This document shows, piece by piece, positions 62,067 to 64,000 of a DNA stretch of 64,000 bases. Within the stretch, counting starts at the first letter, position 1, and the number at the start of each line of letters is the position of its first letter. Below the pieces are notes generated by a model. It was not told where the DNA came from. It saw only the letters and a list, made by a program, of their open reading frames with translations, and made no database searches. Made by a program: the position numbers and the translations under genes. The stretch spans positions 496,001 through 560,000 of the forward strand of contig CAMGYJ010000006.1 of assembly GCA_946122785.1 (NCBI GenBank). Direction: 5' to 3'. The stretch is from Linum tenue. Its lineage: Eukaryota > Streptophyta > Magnoliopsida > Malpighiales > Linaceae.

Positions 62067-63972
62067 TTAAGGCGCATGATAAGGGATGGAATTGAGATAC
62101 AAGTTATTTTTGCGCGGAACCGTACCTCCGGAATCTTCAGACATGTCAAGATCTTGAGGTTTGATTTGGTTTGGGAGCTTCCAGTCGAAATGATATAGCA
62201 AATTTGCGAGTAAAAGATAAACAACGAAAATTCCATAGTTCATGCCTGGGCACATTCTCCTTCCAGCGCCAAATGGGATAAGTTGGAAGTCATTACCCTT
62301 ATAATCGATGGAAGAGTTGAGGAATCTTTCTGGTATAAATTGATCTGGTTGGGTCCAGTGTGAGGAGTTTCGACCGATGGCCCAAGAATTAACAATGATC
62401 CTCGTCTTTGCTGGTATTTGACATCCATTGATCACAACCGTTTCTCGACCTTCTCTCGGAATCGACAGAGGAACAGGAGGATGCAATCTGAATGTCTCCT
62501 TCACGACTGATTTGAGATAATGTAGTTCGTTGAAGCACGCATCATCTACTACTTTCCCTCTTTTGTCAAACATCTCTCTCACCTCTCTCTGTACTTTGTT
62601 CATCTTTTCTGGGTTCTTCATCAATTCAGACATGGCCCATTCCACAGTAACAGGGGAAGTGTCACCACCAGCCAAGAATATGTCCTGCCATGTATATATA
62701 TCAATATACTGCCACAAAATTCACCATATGTATATATATGTGTACCACAAATTTCACCATATGTATACATAAATACGTACCAAGATCACGGCTTTAACCT
62801 CGAGGTGGTTGTCAGTGCAAGCCAAGAGCACATCGACGAGATCTTCTTCTTCTTCTCCTCCAGTTGCTACTGCTTTGTCAAGATGCTCTGTTTCTCTATT
62901 TCTTCTCCTCGATACGTGCTCATCGATTATTCCTTGGAGGATGACATCTGCTTCTTGGTGAAGCTTCTTTAGGTGTCTCTCTGTTCCACTGATCAGACGC
63001 AACAACCTGTTTGGATGAGGGAAATGTTTTGGTCACCATGTAGCTGAATCAGTAGCAAGGACTAATAAACCGTAACCAAGATAAATCCGGAAAAGTTAAT
63101 GATAGAGTATTTTGTGTTGAAACTGCGGCTCAACCGCGTTTTATATTGCTAAAAACCGTTTACCGATTTAGACTCTGGCATATACAGTTCACAAACAGTT
63201 ATAGCAGCTAATCAGCCAGCAGTCAACTAATTTACCTGTTGGAAGGGAAGATGTCCCCTACGCTGAACCCACCAAGAGCTTGAAGGATTCGATGAATCAC
63301 CGGCAAGAAAGATCCCTCCAGTCCCCGGATCTTCCCAAACGCCGTTCTCGACGTCATCGCGTTCCCCACCGACACCAGCAGCCGGCTAAGGTTCACCACT
63401 CCTCCAGCAGGCTCGCTACCAATCAGATTCATCAGCTTGCTCGCCTCTGCTTCAAGAATCGGCCGGAAAGACTTCACTCGCTTGTCCGTCAAGAGCTCCA
63501 TCGTGAGGATCTTCCGCATCTGCCGCCAATAATCTCCTTCGGAGCAGAACGCGATGTCTTTCGATCCGTAGAAGATGATGTCCGCCGACGGCAGGTAAGG
63601 TCTGGCGGCGAAGTTCTGGTCGTGGGTTCTGAGGAACTCTCTGGCTGATTCAGGGGATGATATGATGACGTTTGACGTTTCGCCGAGCTTGAGGTGCATA
63701 ATGGGTCCGTACTGCTCGGCTAGATCGGCGAACCGGCGGTGGATTGGGACGCCGGCGGAGAAGGCGGCGAGTTGGTGGATGTTGCCGATGATGGGGAGCT
63801 TCCATGGTCCTGGAGGCAGGGGAAATGTGGGTTTGTTCTTCTTCTTGAGATGGGATCTGAGGATGAATATGGTGGAGAAGAGGATGGGTATTAGGAGGAG
63901 GAGTAGTGGAGGAATATTGCTTTTCCACAGGATCTCATCACCATGCCCAAGCCCAACAGCTTCTTCTTCCAT
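62067..63972 (-). CDS. Cytochrome P450, CYP71 clan (three exons, complete)
   Basis: Exons on the minus strand: 63972-63236, 63006-62781 and 62684-62067, giving 526 residues with consistent phases. An N-terminal membrane anchor (IPPLLLLLIPILFSTIFIL, about 20-38) is followed by a basic stretch and the proline hinge FPLPPGPWKLPIIGN. The I-helix oxygen-binding motif is AGGDTS (residues 326-331), where most A-type P450s have AGTDTS. The ExxR pair is ETFR (384-387), then PERF (439-442) and the haem loop PFGAGRRMCPG with the Cys ligand at residue 466. It should be an ER-bound monooxygenase working with P450 reductase. The text is most like CYP71-family enzymes of terpenoid or phenylpropanoid metabolism, but the substrate cannot be read from the sequence. 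No damage is seen. Confidence 0.94.
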
Positions 63973-64000
63973 TGTCAGTTTGCTCCTCTCTGGAGATCTC

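Noticed and set aside
63280..63648. 122-codon plus-strand frame in P450 exon 1
   Set aside because: It is antisense shadow of the P450 coding exon.

Overview
The window is nuclear DNA of a flowering plant, most probably a eudicot. The protein-coding genes have GT-AG introns and plant-type products: plastid omega-6 desaturase FAD6, eIF5A, a leucine-rich-repeat receptor kinase of the At2g24230 type, a UBP23-like ubiquitin protease and a CYP71-clan P450. The mobile elements are typical of plants (L1-type LINE, Ty1-copia, hAT, Tourist-like and Mutator-like elements). I cannot name the species from the sequence.

Layout. 1-784 holds the last four exons of FAD6 (+). 1230-1930 is a decayed purine-permease-like gene split by a foldback element. 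About 2067-31590 is one satellite array of about 28 kb net, built from a 340-bp dimer of two related monomers (168 and 172 bp). It shows higher-order blocks and recombination scars, and a 1.5-kb 5'-truncated LINE (26095-27611) with a clear target-site duplication sits inside it. 32951-34248 is a complete five-exon eIF5A gene (-). 35563-40461 is a complete-ended copia-type LTR element whose two 277-bp LTRs look identical while its coding region is wrecked. 43399-45954 is the receptor kinase (-). 50255-50927 is a hAT-type MITE lying 18 bp beyond the stop of an aspartic-protease pseudogene (50953-51412, -). 52576-57270 is an eleven-exon UBP23-like gene (-). 58177-58771 is a Tourist-like MITE with a second MITE nested inside it. 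59320-59725 is a LINE RNase H remnant. 59811-61351 is a long-TIR Mutator-like element. 61533-61967 is another Tourist-like MITE. 62067-63972 is a three-exon P450 gene (-).

The intact genes act separately (plastid lipid desaturation, translation, receptor signalling, deubiquitination, oxidative metabolism) and do not form a cluster or pathway. The most informative part is the repeat biology. The satellite array has three nested levels of organisation (monomer, 340-bp dimer, roughly 1.36-kb block of four dimers in its right part), datable junctions, and a LINE insertion that postdates the higher-order pattern. The identical-LTR but coding-dead copia element looks like a non-autonomous element moved in trans. 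I found no evidence of a new enzymatic or defence system. All identifications rest on reading the sequence and on recalled family features; no database search was run.
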